Shown: positions 32,901-44,170, counted from the first letter of the stretch. The stretch is DNA of 58,249 nucleotides from Gyrodactylus bullatarudis (GCA_012064415.1 SSNU01000046.1:1-58249); one strand, 5' to 3'. A program made the numbers and translations. The notes: a model not told the origin generated them from the letters alone.

Positions 32901-35900
32901 CTAAAATGATTCACGGTGAGTTTATATCTTCTCAAACCTTTTTTTATTGATTCTAACAAGAAGACGAGAATACCAATCGAGAAATATACACACGATTCTA
33001 ATGGGAATTTTTTCTAAGAAATTGATTTTTTATTGAATTTTTCAGTCTACTAATTTTTTTTACTAATCTTGGTTATTTTATCAAAGCTAAGATATCCCTT
33101 TGAGACTTTGGTTAATCCATTCTGTTTAGCCCTTTCGATACCATAGCTGAACGAATAAAGTTTCAGGCTTAATCCTCTCACAGAATTACCTAAAATGTGA
33201 TGATAAAAAAAATTTACTAGGGGACAAAATTTTATGAAAATATTTTCTTACTCATAATGTCATCAGGGTCTGATTTATATTGAAATTCCCATCTACTGGT
33301 GAGTAATTTAGAGTGAAACTTTGCCAATGAATTTATTTGAATGTTAATTATTTCAAAGACCCAATTAATGTCAAAAAGGATATCTTTAAAATTTCATTCA
33401 ATTTTATTTCAAAATAACCTAGATATTGAAGATCTAAGGTAAAAATGGGGTTGAAAATTGCGCCATTTTCACGAGACTATTGATGGAACTGCTCATTTAT
33501 TTCATGCATAAAAAATATTCTTTGTTTTGGATTAACTATTTAGCTTCTACGGAAATTAATCTTATTATCTCTGAACATTGATAAGTTTAATAATTTCGAT
33601 CAAAAAGAATCATGAATTAAGGAATTCTACTTCCTGTGGTAAAATTTCAAATATCCATGGCATTCTTATGACTGGCTAGCAAAAATATAGCATGAGAGCA
33701 AACCAAGATAGTTTGTGATATACTAACAAAAAATAATCATAAAAAAATTTTTCAAAATCATTGTAAAATGTCAGTTTGAACATAGAGGTCATATATGACC
33801 TCTGATATCGAAAGGGTTAGGGGATAGATTTTTGAAAATTAGCTTTGCTTTTCTCTTTTTTAGTGCATATACCAAATTTTCATGAAAAAAAGTCAGACAC
33901 CACGCTATTTTTTCTGCAATATCTTAGCTCCTAATAATCGGTTCAGGTTCAGTCCTAATACTTTTTACTAGATTGAGATGTCTGTATTGTCTCTGTGTTT
34001 CATGAGAGAAGAAATTTTTCATTTTGCCTTGGTGATTATTCTTCAATTCTTGCTGCCATGACAATTGGAGGATATTATCACTAGGAAAATCCTCTCTGCA
34101 CACTCTGGGATATTATTCGTGTTTAAAGACAGTTCTTAGACAATTAACCTACTAGCAAAGTGTGGTCACTGGTAATTACTATATCTATGTGAACTAGCAC
34201 TAACTCTAACTTGATGGAGATTGTCTTCTCACACTTAGATGTTAGAAATTCGGATAAGCAAGTGTCGATTCCATAAGAGAGTCAAATAATATTCAACTCA
34301 CGTTGGCAGATGTAGACGCGTTTCGTCCTTATTAGGACTCGTCAGTACACCATAGCCAGGATTCTGGCTTAGTGGTTAGAAGCATTGCCTCACAACGTTG
34401 AAGACCTGGGTTAGAATCCTGGCTATGGTGTACTGACGAGTCCTAATAAGGACGAAACGCGTCTACATCTGCCAACGTGAGTTGAATATTATTTGACTCT
34501 CTTATGGAATTGACACTTGCTTATCCGAATTTCTAACATCTAGGTGTGAGAAGACAATCTCCATCAAGTTAGAGTTCATATGGATATAGTAATTACCAGT
34601 GACCACACTTTGCTAGTAGGTTAATTGTCTAAAAACACTGTAATTTCTACATGTGCTTATTTACAAAGACAGTTCTTCTCTCCAGGATTGTAAATCAAAT
34701 TTCGATTTAGCGCTTAAATTTTAGTTTCTTTCGAGGTGAAAAATTTTTTTAAATCTCAAAACCTAAATTTTACTTATAAATAATTCTCTGATTAGAAAGT
34801 TGCCCATCAAAACATTCAATTTTGCTTCAAGTAAATATAAAATAACTTAAAGGTTGATACGAACCAACTCTTTAATCCAATCCTATATGCTTGACTTTAC
34901 ACGAATAATAATGATACATGAAAAAGTACACGTCTAATTCTAATTTTGAAAAGAAAAATAAAATGAATTACTCATGTGTCATCTTTCTACATTGAAATTA
35001 ACGTGGTGGCTGTCAAATTCTGTTCTTCTTTCATTGTATAAATGAACTCAACTCAATATCCAAAATATTCTCAACTTTTAACAATGAATCGCTTACTTTT
35101 ACCATCTAGAAATATAAAAAACTTTCAATTTGCTCTGTTTTTTTAACATCTTTAGATTTCTTCAAAACTTCAGAATCTCCAAATATTATCTTGGGTAAGT
35201 TTGTTGGTAGAAGAAAAGAATTTACTATTTTTACAGACTGATACTTTTACTCCGGAAAGTCGGATTGATTTTGACTTTTTCAACGTTTGATCTCAAAAAT
35301 CAACTACAAATCTTTGAAATCCATAAAAAAATTTCAAATCCAAACGTGAAAAGCTGGACATTTCAGAGTTTTTTTTGTGAAACTAGTAAACTCACATTTT
35401 CTTGTCAATTAGGTTTACATAAATATTCTCAGAAATCCTATAATGTTAAAAACCGATTACAGTACTTATTGTAATACATAAGGATTTTGATGAGAAGTTC
35501 GAGAATGCGCCAGCTACACACTTTTTCAACCTTTGAAGCTCAAAGTTTATCAGAGCTTTCAAGGAATTGAATACTTTTTAAAAGAGAAAGTCTTTGATCT
35601 CTGTTTTCAGTTGAGTTACAGTTTATTCTATGAGTGAAAAAGTATGATGCCAGTTGTATTTATGAATATGACACTAAATAAAAACGCTATACCATTATAA
35701 ATCACTGGCATTAATACTTTTGGGATAACTACAAAAAGTAGAAGTTAGATCATCAATAACTAGAAGGTCTATTCTGTATATATTTACAAAAAATAGAAGA
35801 TTATTAGAAAATTTTCATTCAGTAACTAGAGTACACGTTGCAATCAATAGAATAGATTTAGGAACACCTTTTAATAAACTTGAGGTAATCTTTTGTCAAA

Positions 35901-38900
35901 TCTAGCCAATGAGCCTCAAGACAGTAGTATTTAAAAACGCTATATATCCTTCCATACTAATGGCACTAATTTCAAATGACATAGAATTCTCTTTTATGAG
36001 TCAAGTCATAAACTGTCTTGAGGAATTTTCCGAAAAAGTTAGTACGAATTATAAATTGACTCAAGAGACTATCGAGTAAAATTTGTTTGACCCTATTTGT
36101 CCGTTTATCTTTAAATTCTACAAAAGCGATGTGACATCAGTGTCAAGAAGTAAGCGTAAATATTGTAAAATTTGTATTGAATGAAAATTCTCTAGTAATC
36201 TTCTATCTCTTAATACACTGAAAAGACCTTCTAGTTATTGATGATCTATCTTCTGCCTTTTGAAAATTTCATGCAGAAGCTTCTACTTTTTGTAATTATC
36301 CTAATCCTTTTTTACTCATGTAAATACTTTTGTTTGGGACCATCTTAATTTTTGAAATTGTCACTCTAAATTCTTGAGACCGTTGAAAATTTTGAACTCA
36401 AATTGACAAATTTATGAAATTGAAAAAGAAATTTTTGTTTCCGACTATTCAATCAAAAAAAATATTGATTTTCCATTTAAAAATAGTAAATTCTTATCTT
36501 CGAATCAACTCCTGTTTTATTAGTTCCAACAATTCTAAATTATTCTTCCATCTTGACACATTATGATTCTAAATCAATTAGATTTATTTTCGGATTGATT
36601 GATTTTCTTTCCATTAATTTCAATAAAAATAATTTCCACTAGATAAGCCAAAAGTTAAACGACCTGGAGTAAGCATTGCTCTAAAATCAGCAACTCTCAC
36701 TCCACCAACTTCAAAGGCAACTAATGAAGAACCCATTGTCATCTCTTCTCAGACAAAACATCTTCTACCAACATTAGATATACCTGTTAAATCTAAGAAG
36801 AGTTAGTGTGCAATCATTCACTATCTTATCAAACCACCAAGTTGTTTTTGGGTTACAATCTTGAAAAATACAACTCATGATTGTATAATTCGTGTGAAAC
36901 CCATCCTTTATTTCGCATATAATTCTCTCATTTTATGCTAATCATAAATACTTTTGCACATGTCTTCCCTTCATATTCAACCCTTCTTACATGACCTCAT
37001 TCCGCTGGGTTAATTTCTATATTTTTTAACGCTCTTATCCTATCTAACAGCACTTTTTATGCTCATTCAAAGACAAAATTTCTATTTACTGATTGATCAA
37101 TAATGCTGTCGAAAAGAATTCTTAAAGGGTTTTTCCAATACACACTTCTCATGCAACATCATATCGCTAATATATCAGCTACATTAATTTTTCTTTTATC
37201 ATTTATAGATGCTAAAACTAGTGAAGCCCCCTCAATTGGTACCAATTTCAATGAGTAAGTTGATCCTTACTTTTTAACCCTTCATGTCCAAAATATTTTT
37301 TTCATCACACAAATTAGAAATTTGGTAATCTTTGGTATTTCTTTTTGAAAGCTGGCGTGTCATTTCAAACATTATATAGGTTAAAATTGGCATTTTTTGG
37401 CTCTAAAACCAGATATCTTCCAAGTAATATCGAGCAGAAAATTGCATATTTGAAATATTTTTTATAGGTTTTCAAAAAATCATCATTGAGAAAGGGTTTT
37501 TTCCAATAAACACTTCTCATGCCAGATCATACCGCTAATATATCAGCTACATTAATTTTTCTTTTATTATTTCTAGATGCTAAAACAGATTGAAAAGCTA
37601 TTTTTATGAATTATACATATAATAATAAGCTTAATAAATTTCTTTTCTAATGCGGTGCGAAAAAAAGTAATTTAAGTGTGTTTCAGTTCAAGTTATCGCT
37701 CAAAAAAGTGTAGTGTTCTGGTGAAGCAATGGGACATGATATAAAAATGATTCTCTACCCAATAGAATTCAAGTTCATGAACAACCAATCCAGACCCAGC
37801 TAATTTTCTTCACAGTTTAATTATTATTGAAATTCCTGTTTTATCTCTTACCTGTTATGAGTTCTCAAAAAAACAACACACTTTTAGACTCTTTCATACA
37901 AAATATTCTATATAAAAATTATCAAGATTATATTTAACTATAGAGTCATTATAGAAAATTATCATTTCAGCATTTCAGTAATCAAGCCAGCTAATGAAAT
38001 TTCATTAAACGCTTCAATACCAAGTATGGACATGAACTCTGACTCATTTATCCAACCAACTGTCACTACAAATGTTGCAGCCGGAAATTCGCCTGTTTCT
38101 TCATTATCACCAATTGGTCTGATGCAGAATTCTAATCTGAAGAAAACTTCACAAACGCCAAGTGTCAAGATACAACCTGAAGCTATTATCCTTAATCCAA
38201 GGACAGTGAGTTATATATCCAAAATTGATTTCAAAAAAAATACAACAAAAATTTTTTTCTAGCCTACCATTCCAACGAGTACTAGTGGCAGTAAGAGCGA
38301 AGAGCCAGTCAAATCAAAAAATCCCAAGTCAGTTGGAACCCTAGAAAAGGATGTCATTAATATGATGAACTCAGAATTGGATCGCTATGACACCAACAAA
38401 GCCCCAAAGGAAATTAAACCAAAAACGGCAAGTGGCAAAATTTCCACTGACATTAGAGGTGAAACACCAAAGGTTGATAAAATTAAAGGTGTAAGTAAAA
38501 ATCGTCTCTTTCTATGACAAGATTTTGTCAATCTTTTTTTGAAGCTCATTTGATTATGTGAACTGTCTAATTTTTCGCACACTTTGTCTATAATCTAGAC
38601 CTTTACCTCTTCTCATTATTGTCTACGATTAGAATATCACTTATACAGATTAATAGACTCGATGTGAAACGACTAAAAACGTCTATTCAACGCATATAAA
38701 ATGGAATATATAAAGTGCTATTTGAAAATTTACAAAATACATCTATAATATTTTTCGTTGAATAGTCCGGAAATATCATTTGAAAAATTTTAGTCAATAA
38801 TATTTTCCAATCTTGTAAAGAATTTTTCCCTGATTTCAACCATTTTAAAAACCTACTCAAATAATAATTCTATGAATTATTTTATATAAGATCAAGTATC

Positions 38901-39969
38901 AAAATGCTTGTCTGTGATAATATTCGATAAAGATAAGACTTTTTTAAAAATGCTGCTAGATTTTCAATGAATTTTAACTACGTTTTCACTAAAATTTCGA
39001 ATATCCTTTTTGCTGATAAGGCTTTGAGGGTTTTTCAATGAAAATAGTTATAGAATCATGTTTGGATCATTTCTGTTAAATTTTGTTATTCCACTATGCC
39101 TACAAGAAAATTTAGGGAAAATGGGCAATGCACGACTATGCATGGAGTTGCAAACACATCAGTGTTATCAGAGTTATAAGTGGAAATTTCACGGAAAACT
39201 TTGATTTATAAAAAGGTTTAAATTCATTACATCTGTAATGTTCATCTTATATCGGTGAAATAATTTTTTCAACTTTATATCAAACTAAGCTCTATTTACT
39301 TTTCCAAGACTTATCAAATGTACCCTGTTGAATTTTCTCACAATTTTCTCTTTAATTAACAAAGCCAAAATTTACTCAACTTTCTTTTTCACGTTTTCAA
39401 TATTTGAGGAAACTCTTTTATTAATCCTAATAGTGTTTAGCCATTCTTTGCTCGTTTTTGCCAGATAGATTTCAACACAAAATTAAAATTAGCCTATCAG
39501 AGGTCAACTAAAAACATCAACTAGAGTCTCTACTAAGGAACATTAATTAAATGAACCCAGACAAGTAATAAAAGTACTCTTTAATTTACAAATCAAACGA
39601 AATTCATCATAAATTATTACGCATTTACTATGAAATATATCGATATCTTTATTTTCAATAGTGGGTTCGAATAAAACTCACTCTTATTATTTTTGTATTT
39701 GATAATTGCCTTTCTTTCTCGTTTAGGCCTCATCAACAGGGTCGCATATTGCAAGGAACATATCAATTGTTTCCTTCTTCTTACTGTTGCTAATAGCCTT
39801 TATTATTGTTATGGAATCAAAGTCTTTATCTTCGAATGATAACAACCCTGTCATTGATTATGCCAAGAAGCTCCGTGACATGCCAGCAGTTAATGATTTT
39901 GCTGAACGCTTCTATCAGCCCACCAAAGATGGTGCTAGCAATTTAATAAAAAACTTTCAAGCCTCTTGA
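26905..39969 (+). CDS. FERM-domain protein, FRMD3/FRMD5 type, with C-terminal membrane anchor
   Basis: Constant exons: 26905-27027, 27056-27172, 27198-27423, 27456-27630, 27722-27809, 28061-28234, then 31536-31627, 32568-32645, 32701-32915, 35156-35194, 37209-37254, 37971-38205, 38263-38490, 39727-39969. They sum to 2079 bases (692 aa), in phase throughout. Residues about 20-330 form the FERM domain: KYYFGLRFTD and the QWLELDKS end of F1, LFYLQIRRDLTQGRL in F2, IYKKKNVQPSSAKEYIGLSG and ECFSKESAIALWKWTLDRK in F3. The KNSFFNRGKSFKFS segment is the usual FERM-adjacent tail. The last exon has one membrane helix (VSFFLLLLIAFIIV) and a short tail, as in vertebrate FRMD3/FRMD5. FERM proteins link membrane receptors and phosphoinositides to the cytoskeleton. 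Microexons between exons 6 and 31536 and an alternative end at 36643 are listed separately. Introns 1-3 are 28, 25 and 32 bp; later ones reach about 2.3 kb and hold many repeats. Confidence 0.87.
29086..31346 (+). other. Cluster of candidate cassette microexons in the FERM F3 lobe
   Basis: Between exons 28061-28234 and 31536-31627, small open segments are flanked by AG and GT(A/G)AG-type signals: 29086-29136 (51 bases), 29514-29537 (24), 29838-29852 (15, weak), 29909-29932 (24), 30073-30096 (24), 30153-30167 (15) and 31320-31346 (27). All are multiples of three and keep phase 0, so any combination can be included or skipped. They encode short, charged, mostly lysine-rich peptides (for example NAKESKPS, KNKRAESL, DQNITREI, TDKKKSKNH). 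The flanking exons join into a complete F3 lobe without them. They would therefore enlarge one loop between F3 strands. Confidence 0.6.
30791..31069. repeat. Tc1-type MITE, TA-flanked
   Basis: A 279-bp element with inverted ends that begin CAGTCATCCCA/CTAACCA. It is flanked by TA at 30789-30790 and 31070-31071. CAGT ends next to TA are typical of Tc1-type elements. No coding capacity. Lies in a FERM-gene intron between microexons. Directly upstream, 30340-30690 resembles the foldback family of 10149-10750. Confidence 0.65.
31692..32355. repeat. Foldback element in FERM-gene intron
   Basis: Inverted arms at 31692-31825 and 32215-32355, both with a CCACTTTTACCAGTTGAAGAAAA-like block and the CTACTCATGTTG-like block. 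The internal part matches 1340-1690. A transcript would form an interrupted hairpin of about 660 bases. No coding capacity. Confidence 0.7.
34309..34351 (-). ncRNA. Hammerhead ribozyme motif (type I), minus strand
   Basis: Exact inverted copy of 34427-34469 in the other arm of the palindrome, with the same core and stems on the minus strand. Confidence 0.75.
34354..34425 (+). ncRNA. tRNA-derived SINE-like core with A and B boxes
   Basis: The ends GCCAGGA and TCCTGGC pair as a 7-bp acceptor stem. TGGCTTAGTGG (34364-34374) matches the pol III A box. GGGTTAGAATCC (34408-34419) matches the B box/T arm, with C to A at one conserved position. The middle ATTGCCTCACA resembles tRNA-derived SINE heads of animals. 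Unlikely to be a working tRNA because the anticodon arm does not fold well. Confidence 0.6.
34427..34469 (+). ncRNA. Hammerhead ribozyme motif (type I), plus strand
   Basis: Contains the core CTGACGAG, a stem II hairpin (GTCC / GGAC with a TAATAA loop), the GAAAC core and an ACGCGTC segment giving a very short stem III. The GTC cleavage triplet ends at 34463. The flanks GGTGTA (34427-34432) and TACATC (34464-34469) pair as stem I with one G-U. All invariant core positions of the CUGANGA...GAAA motif are present, so it may be active. The palindromic ACGCGT stem III would favour dimeric folding. Confidence 0.75.
35723..36301. repeat. Foldback element in FERM-gene intron
   Basis: Inverted arms at 35723-35825 and 36177-36301 share ACAAAAAGTAGAAG, GATCATCAATAACTAGAAGG and GAAGATTA...AATTTTCATTCA blocks. 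The middle has a short open stretch on the plus strand (about 35930-36080) of no recognised family. Confidence 0.65.
36643..36806 (+). other. Alternative terminal exon of the FERM gene
   Basis: After an acceptor TTTCCACTAG, an open frame continues in phase 1 from exon 35156-35194. It encodes about 54 residues rich in Ser/Thr/Pro/Lys (starting DKPKVKRPG, ending VKSKKS) and stops with TAG at 36804-36806. Its internal GTAAGC donor would shift the frame of exon 37209, so it behaves as a terminal exon. Its use would give a protein of about 496 aa without the membrane helix. No clear polyadenylation signal was found just downstream. Confidence 0.5.
37275..37745. repeat. TTAA-CCCTTCATGTCC repeat in FERM intron
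   Basis: Begins TTAACCCTTCATGTCC and ends with the inverted CAATGGGACATGA. Internal blocks match 18600-18860. Ends resemble piggyBac-type non-autonomous elements. Inside, 37493-37586 is a second copy of the acceptor region of the FERM exon at 37209. Confidence 0.5.
37493..37586 (+). repeat. Duplicated splice acceptor and exon start (copy of 37128-37219)
   Basis: Matches 37128-37219 at about nine positions in ten, including CTAATATATCAGCTACATTA, the polypyrimidine tract, the AG and the first ten exon bases ATGCTAAAAC. In the second copy the frame would hit TGA six codons in, so it is a decoy acceptor or a truncating exon. Confidence 0.7.
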
Positions 39970-41701
39970 GCTTTAAAGAAACAAACTATAGTTTTTCCAT
40001 TTTTTTACTTTCTCCTCTGAAAAGAATACTCTTTCTCTAGATTATTTTAAAGTCCATACATTCGTCATGAACCCCCTTCCCATCTCATAATTTTAACGTG
40101 TTTGTCCATTTTTCCATGTGATATTTTCATTCAGTTTAATATTCAAATCTACTCTCTTTTATGTATGGAGATTTTTTTATCGACAAGGAGAATCATTCCA
40201 ATAATTTTTGAACTTGAATACAAAGAAGAACCGCAATTCCACGATGGAAATGCTCGATGGGCCTCATCGGATATTTCGAAGTCACACTTGGCAGTTATGA
40301 TAACTCATACACCTTACAAAAAAACCGACTAAAAAGATCATCATTTTTATTTAAATCTGCAAGAGAAAAAGAATTCGTATATTGATCGATTTTGTCATTT
40401 CATCGTGTGTTGTTGGTCAAGAAAAAGTTGATGAAATCATCCCCTGTAATATACATATATTTATAGAACGAAAAAACACTTTGTATGTCATTCTTACTTT
40501 CATCTCTTTTCATATAGTTCAGGCATTTTTTTCAAATTTTCCCAAACTCATCAAAAAATTATCATCATCATCATCATCAATTATTATGTACTAATGTAAA
40601 AAATCTTGATATTTAAATGTTTATTTCATGTTGTAAAATATTTAAATGATAAAAATATATATTCTGATTATAAGCCAAAATTCCCCCTTATACGAAAAAA
40701 ATACAGGATAATCTTTTTATTGAATTTCAAATAAAAATCAATGATGAAATCTTATCAAACAAGACAGAGGCAACATTTTTATCAAAAAAGAAGTAGAGTC
40801 ATCTACTGGCGAAATTTTCGTGCACGAAATTATACAATAATTGCAATAATTTTACGATTGCAATTTTGGTGTAAACTTTCAAAATTTCTTGATAAGATAG
40901 ATTCAATAATTTGAGTGAAATTTTGTGCTCAGAGAAATTGAATAAAATTGAAAAATGCAATCCTTGATTGATAATATAAATTGTTTCATATTTCATCTTA
41001 TTTCTGTAATTCTGATTATTCTTTCAAAAAAGTACTGAAATATTTATTAGTTTAAACATTAATCTTGTGTCTACTTTAAAGTAATCATATAAAAAATTAG
41101 GTGAAAAGTATTATATTATAATACTTATTATTAATAAGATATTTTTCATATTAGATTCTAGAAATACTTTTGTAACTTAACTTAATAGTCTGGAATTTTT
41201 TGATCAAAGTATATAAGCCAGTTTTTTTCGTTCCACAAAACTGGTCAGAATATCACAGTAATAATTTTTACTCAAGCTAATATGCAAAGTTCTTGGGTCT
41301 AAACTTATCTTTTAGAAATCCGGCTGGCTCCATTAATGAGAAAAATTTTTTTCGATCAAAAATTACCTTGAGCATGAAAAGTTCTTTTAATTGCGTAATC
41401 TTCAAATCTAAATATCTTCTGAGCAAGACTTCAAAGTTCGAACAATCAGTATTCAATTCTCAAATTAACCGATTCTTCCTACCGATGATGTAATTTAGGG
41501 TTCAAGAAATATATTTTAAAATAATGGTCATACTTTTAAGTAATTAGGTGTTGAGAAATAACGTATTCTTTATCAATTACAACCTACTTTTAAGTAGAAA
41601 TGAATAAATTTCATAAACTTTATGCATTCTAAGCCTTCATAAATCTGATTATTTGTAACTGAATCTCACGATGTGTGACTTCCAAAAAAGCGTATCCTTC
41701 C
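39970..41701. other. 3' flank of the FERM gene; no further gene seen
   Basis: Probably 3' UTR at first. Contains an ATC microsatellite at about 40560-40580 and AATAAA near 40728. Short open frames here lack any family match or splice support. Confidence 0.4.
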
Positions 41702-42691
41702 TTGGAGGATACGATTGCGTATGGATCAGTTCTTATAGCTACTGTAGACAAAGTCTCAGTTACAATCACCTCAGCAGTCAAGACCTTCGATTCTATGCAT
41801 CTATAACCCCGAGAATAGGTTTTCCAAGATTAGGTTTAAGCAAAAATTAATTTTTTTAAGAAACCAACTTTCTTTCAATTAGTATAGCACGAGTTTTGCC
41901 GAGGATAAAGATGAGATCTTTATTCTCAAATCGGCAATTCGTTTCATAACACGGTGCTGCAAAAATCAACTTTTTTTTGTACTCGAATGAAAATTACACT
42001 CCAGATACAGTTTTTCACGCTGAGTTCAATGGTGGGTTTATTTTTGAAAAAAAATTTGTTTGTGATCTACAGCTCAATCCGAAAATTTATGGATCATGAT
42101 TTCCTAAAATCAGGCTATATCCTTTATTTTTTAAGTAAAATACCCATAACAGGGCTCATTCGAAGGCCAAATAGATTTCCTATAAAACTGTTTATTTTAA
42201 AATTTCGTAACTCCAATCAAGTCGCCAGGACAAGCCTTCAATTAAAGAAAGTAGGTGTTTTAGTCACTCCTAAAATTTCTATCAAATCGAATTTTATATC
42301 ACTAGACGCTTTCATCATTTCCGTACATCACTGTGGAGAAAATTTATGGTCGTTTAAAGTTTCCCAAAAGTATCTTCTGGTATATACTAAAAGAAGGGAG
42401 GAGGGGGTTACATGTAATTACACTAAACTTCCTAAAAAATGTATGAGAGTTAAACCGGACGGTAAGAACTTTTTTGCTTGATTACTTATGAGTAGGAGTA
42501 TGAAATTTATATTTATTTTAGAAACCAGGTTTCTTAAAAAAATTAATTTTTGCTTAAACCTAATCTTGGAAAACCTATTCTCGGGGTTATAGATGCATAG
42601 AATCGAAGGTCTTGACTGCTGAGGTGATTGTAACTGAGACTTTGTCTACAGTAGCTATAAGAACTGATCCATACGCAATCGTATCCTCCAA
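41702..42691. mobile_element. Long-TIR element, 990 bp
   Basis: Terminal inverted repeats of 164 bp (41702-41865 and 42528-42691) begin TTGGAGGATACGATTGCGTA and are almost identical, so insertion or conversion is recent. Between them, 41954-42481 is an open frame of 175 codons (plus strand, ATG) with no recognised domain. It is rich in hydrophobic and basic residues and may not be a real protein. No target duplication was recognised. Long TIRs resemble Mutator-like or foldback elements; the superfamily is undetermined. Confidence 0.65.
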
Positions 42692-43276
42692 TAACTCATT
42701 CTATCTGGACTAGAAGACTTGTCATAGTAAGAAATATTTATACTAATCTATGAACACTCAGAGAAGATCTCTGCCTGATTCCTTTGTCCTTGGACTTTTT
42801 ATAGTTTATTAACGACATCCAATTGAGCAATCACATACTAAGTATTCACATGTTGCTAGGGTTCTTAACCAGTTGAACCCTCTCAAACTAAAATTCGTTT
42901 AACCAATAAAAATGATAGAATTCCAGAACTCTGGTTAGTCAATAAAATATTATCCAATAGAATTTCAGTAACATGAAAAAAATTCGTTCTTTCTACTGGC
43001 TCTATCTGAATGGGTGCAAAGGGTTCAAAACGTTACATGTTGCATAGGATTGTGGACAGAAATATACATTGTAATTTTGCAAAAAGGCTACAAAAACAGA
43101 TTCTGATGATTCAAATTCCCACCAAGGATTTTTGGCCAGTTTATCAGATCAAAGTATTTTTCATCATATATATTTATTTTATTGAAATCTTTTTATTTTC
43201 TTTGGTTAACATAAGATCATAATTATTATATCTAATTTATTCAACGAACGATGCTAAAAAATTAACAGCATCTAAA
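42692..43276. other. No gene seen; 3' flank of the 43277 gene
   Basis: AT-rich. On the minus strand AATAAA signals around 43175-43185 fit the 3' end of the gene stopping at 43277. A short plus-strand open frame at 43010-43222 has no support. Confidence 0.35.
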
Positions 43277-44170
43277 TTACATTGGACTTGTACAGCAAAG
43301 TATATTCCGATGTTTGTAGTCAGTTATTCTTCTTAAATCATCAATTTTTGACCTTTGTTTAACATTAGAAAATTCTATCTCGAGCTGATTATAGTCAATT
43401 TTGGCTTCATACATCTCAAAAAAGCTTAGATTTTCTTCAAGATATTGGAGTTCCTCAATGTTCATTCCACCCTGGATATATCTATACGAATAATCTGATA
43501 GGAACTTTTCTAGAGCAATCGCATAAATTTTCTTCCCCTGTAACGACTTGACACTTTTTGAAATGCCTCTCAAATTATACAGTTGATTCCGAATGAAATT
43601 GCCGATCAACTTATCAATGACAAATTTTTCTTCGTCTTCTAATAACCATGTCCAATTGACCAAGTTGTAGTAACTATGCTCAGAAAGATTTCGATGCGTC
43701 TTCATAAACTCTTCAAGGCTTTGATTGTCATCTGATATTGCATTAACTATACTAGAATCTAATTTGGCTAGTTCAGTATTCCTATGGAAATCGTAATATT
43801 TTTGAAAGAAACATTTGTGAAATCGATACCCTAGTGCAAGTAACTTTCTCAAGATTAACTTTTGATCTGAATCGATTTCTGTCCTCTGAGTGAATCTTTG
43901 ATCGAAATAACATATAGTGTTTTCGATTTTGAAATCTTTTGGTTCAAGGCTATCGTGGTTATTCTTCAATATATCATAAAAACCGTGGATGATATCATTG
44001 AGTTCTGAATGGAAGTTCTTAACAAAACTGTGAAATTCATCCATTTTACTGAATAAAGATGAGAACTCATCAAAATCAACCGGCATTAAAGATCTGAACT
44101 CTGCCAAGCTTTTATTACTTTTGATATTAATCTCTAAGTTTTGTAGTAGCTTATCATCCTTACGAGTCAT
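43277..44170 (-). CDS. Cluster-family protein, single domain (297 aa)
   Basis: Single-exon gene; the ATG at 44170 is directly preceded by an in-frame stop, so the start is firm. It contains one copy of the cluster domain. Block A is SLAEFRSLMPVDFDEF (about residues 21-36), block B is LILRKLLALGYRFHKCFF (about 104-121), block C is QSLEEFMKTHRNL...WTWLLEDEE (about 148-180) and block D is GKKIYAIALEKFL (about 212-224). Predominantly helical by eye, charged, with no signal peptide or membrane helix, so presumably intracellular. Closest in layout to the single-domain gene at 51397-52122 on the other strand. Function unknown. Confidence 0.75.
   Translation of the reverse strand: MTRKDDKLLQNLEINIKSNKSLAEFRSLMPVDFDEFSSLFSKMDEFHSFVKNFHSELNDIIHGFYDILKNNHDSLEPKDFKIENTICYFDQRFTQRTEIDSDQKLILRKLLALGYRFHKCFFQKYYDFHRNTELAKLDSSIVNAISDDNQSLEEFMKTHRNLSEHSYYNLVNWTWLLEDEEKFVIDKLIGNFIRNQLYNLRGISKSVKSLQGKKIYAIALEKFLSDYSYRYIQGGMNIEELQYLEENLSFFEMYEAKIDYNQLEIEFSNVKQRSKIDDLRRITDYKHRNILCCTSPM

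Larger units (their letters stand above)
34136..34632. mobile_element. Palindromic tRNA-like / hammerhead ribozyme element
   Basis: A 497-bp near-perfect palindrome: the left arm from 34136 (TTAGACAATTAACC) and right arm to 34632 (GGTTAATTGTCTAA) are inverted copies with few differences. At the centre a tRNA-like sequence (34354-34425) forms the loop. Each arm contains an identical hammerhead ribozyme motif, pointing outward on opposite strands. A diverged copy at 44955-45085 shows the same order, and the arm end is found alone at 52226-52257, so this is a repeat family. Hammerheads occur in Schistosoma SM-alpha SINE-like elements, Penelope-like elements and animal retrozymes. This inverted layout around a pol III-type core is not one I know. 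It sits inside a FERM-gene intron. Confidence 0.75.

Noticed and set aside
34354..34425. A functional tRNA gene
   Set aside because: Acceptor and T-arm ends fit but the anticodon arm does not, a B-box base is changed, and it is embedded in a repeated palindrome.
40102..40594. Two open frames of 70-76 codons after the FERM gene
   Set aside because: They lie in the likely 3' UTR; they have no domain and end in a microsatellite.
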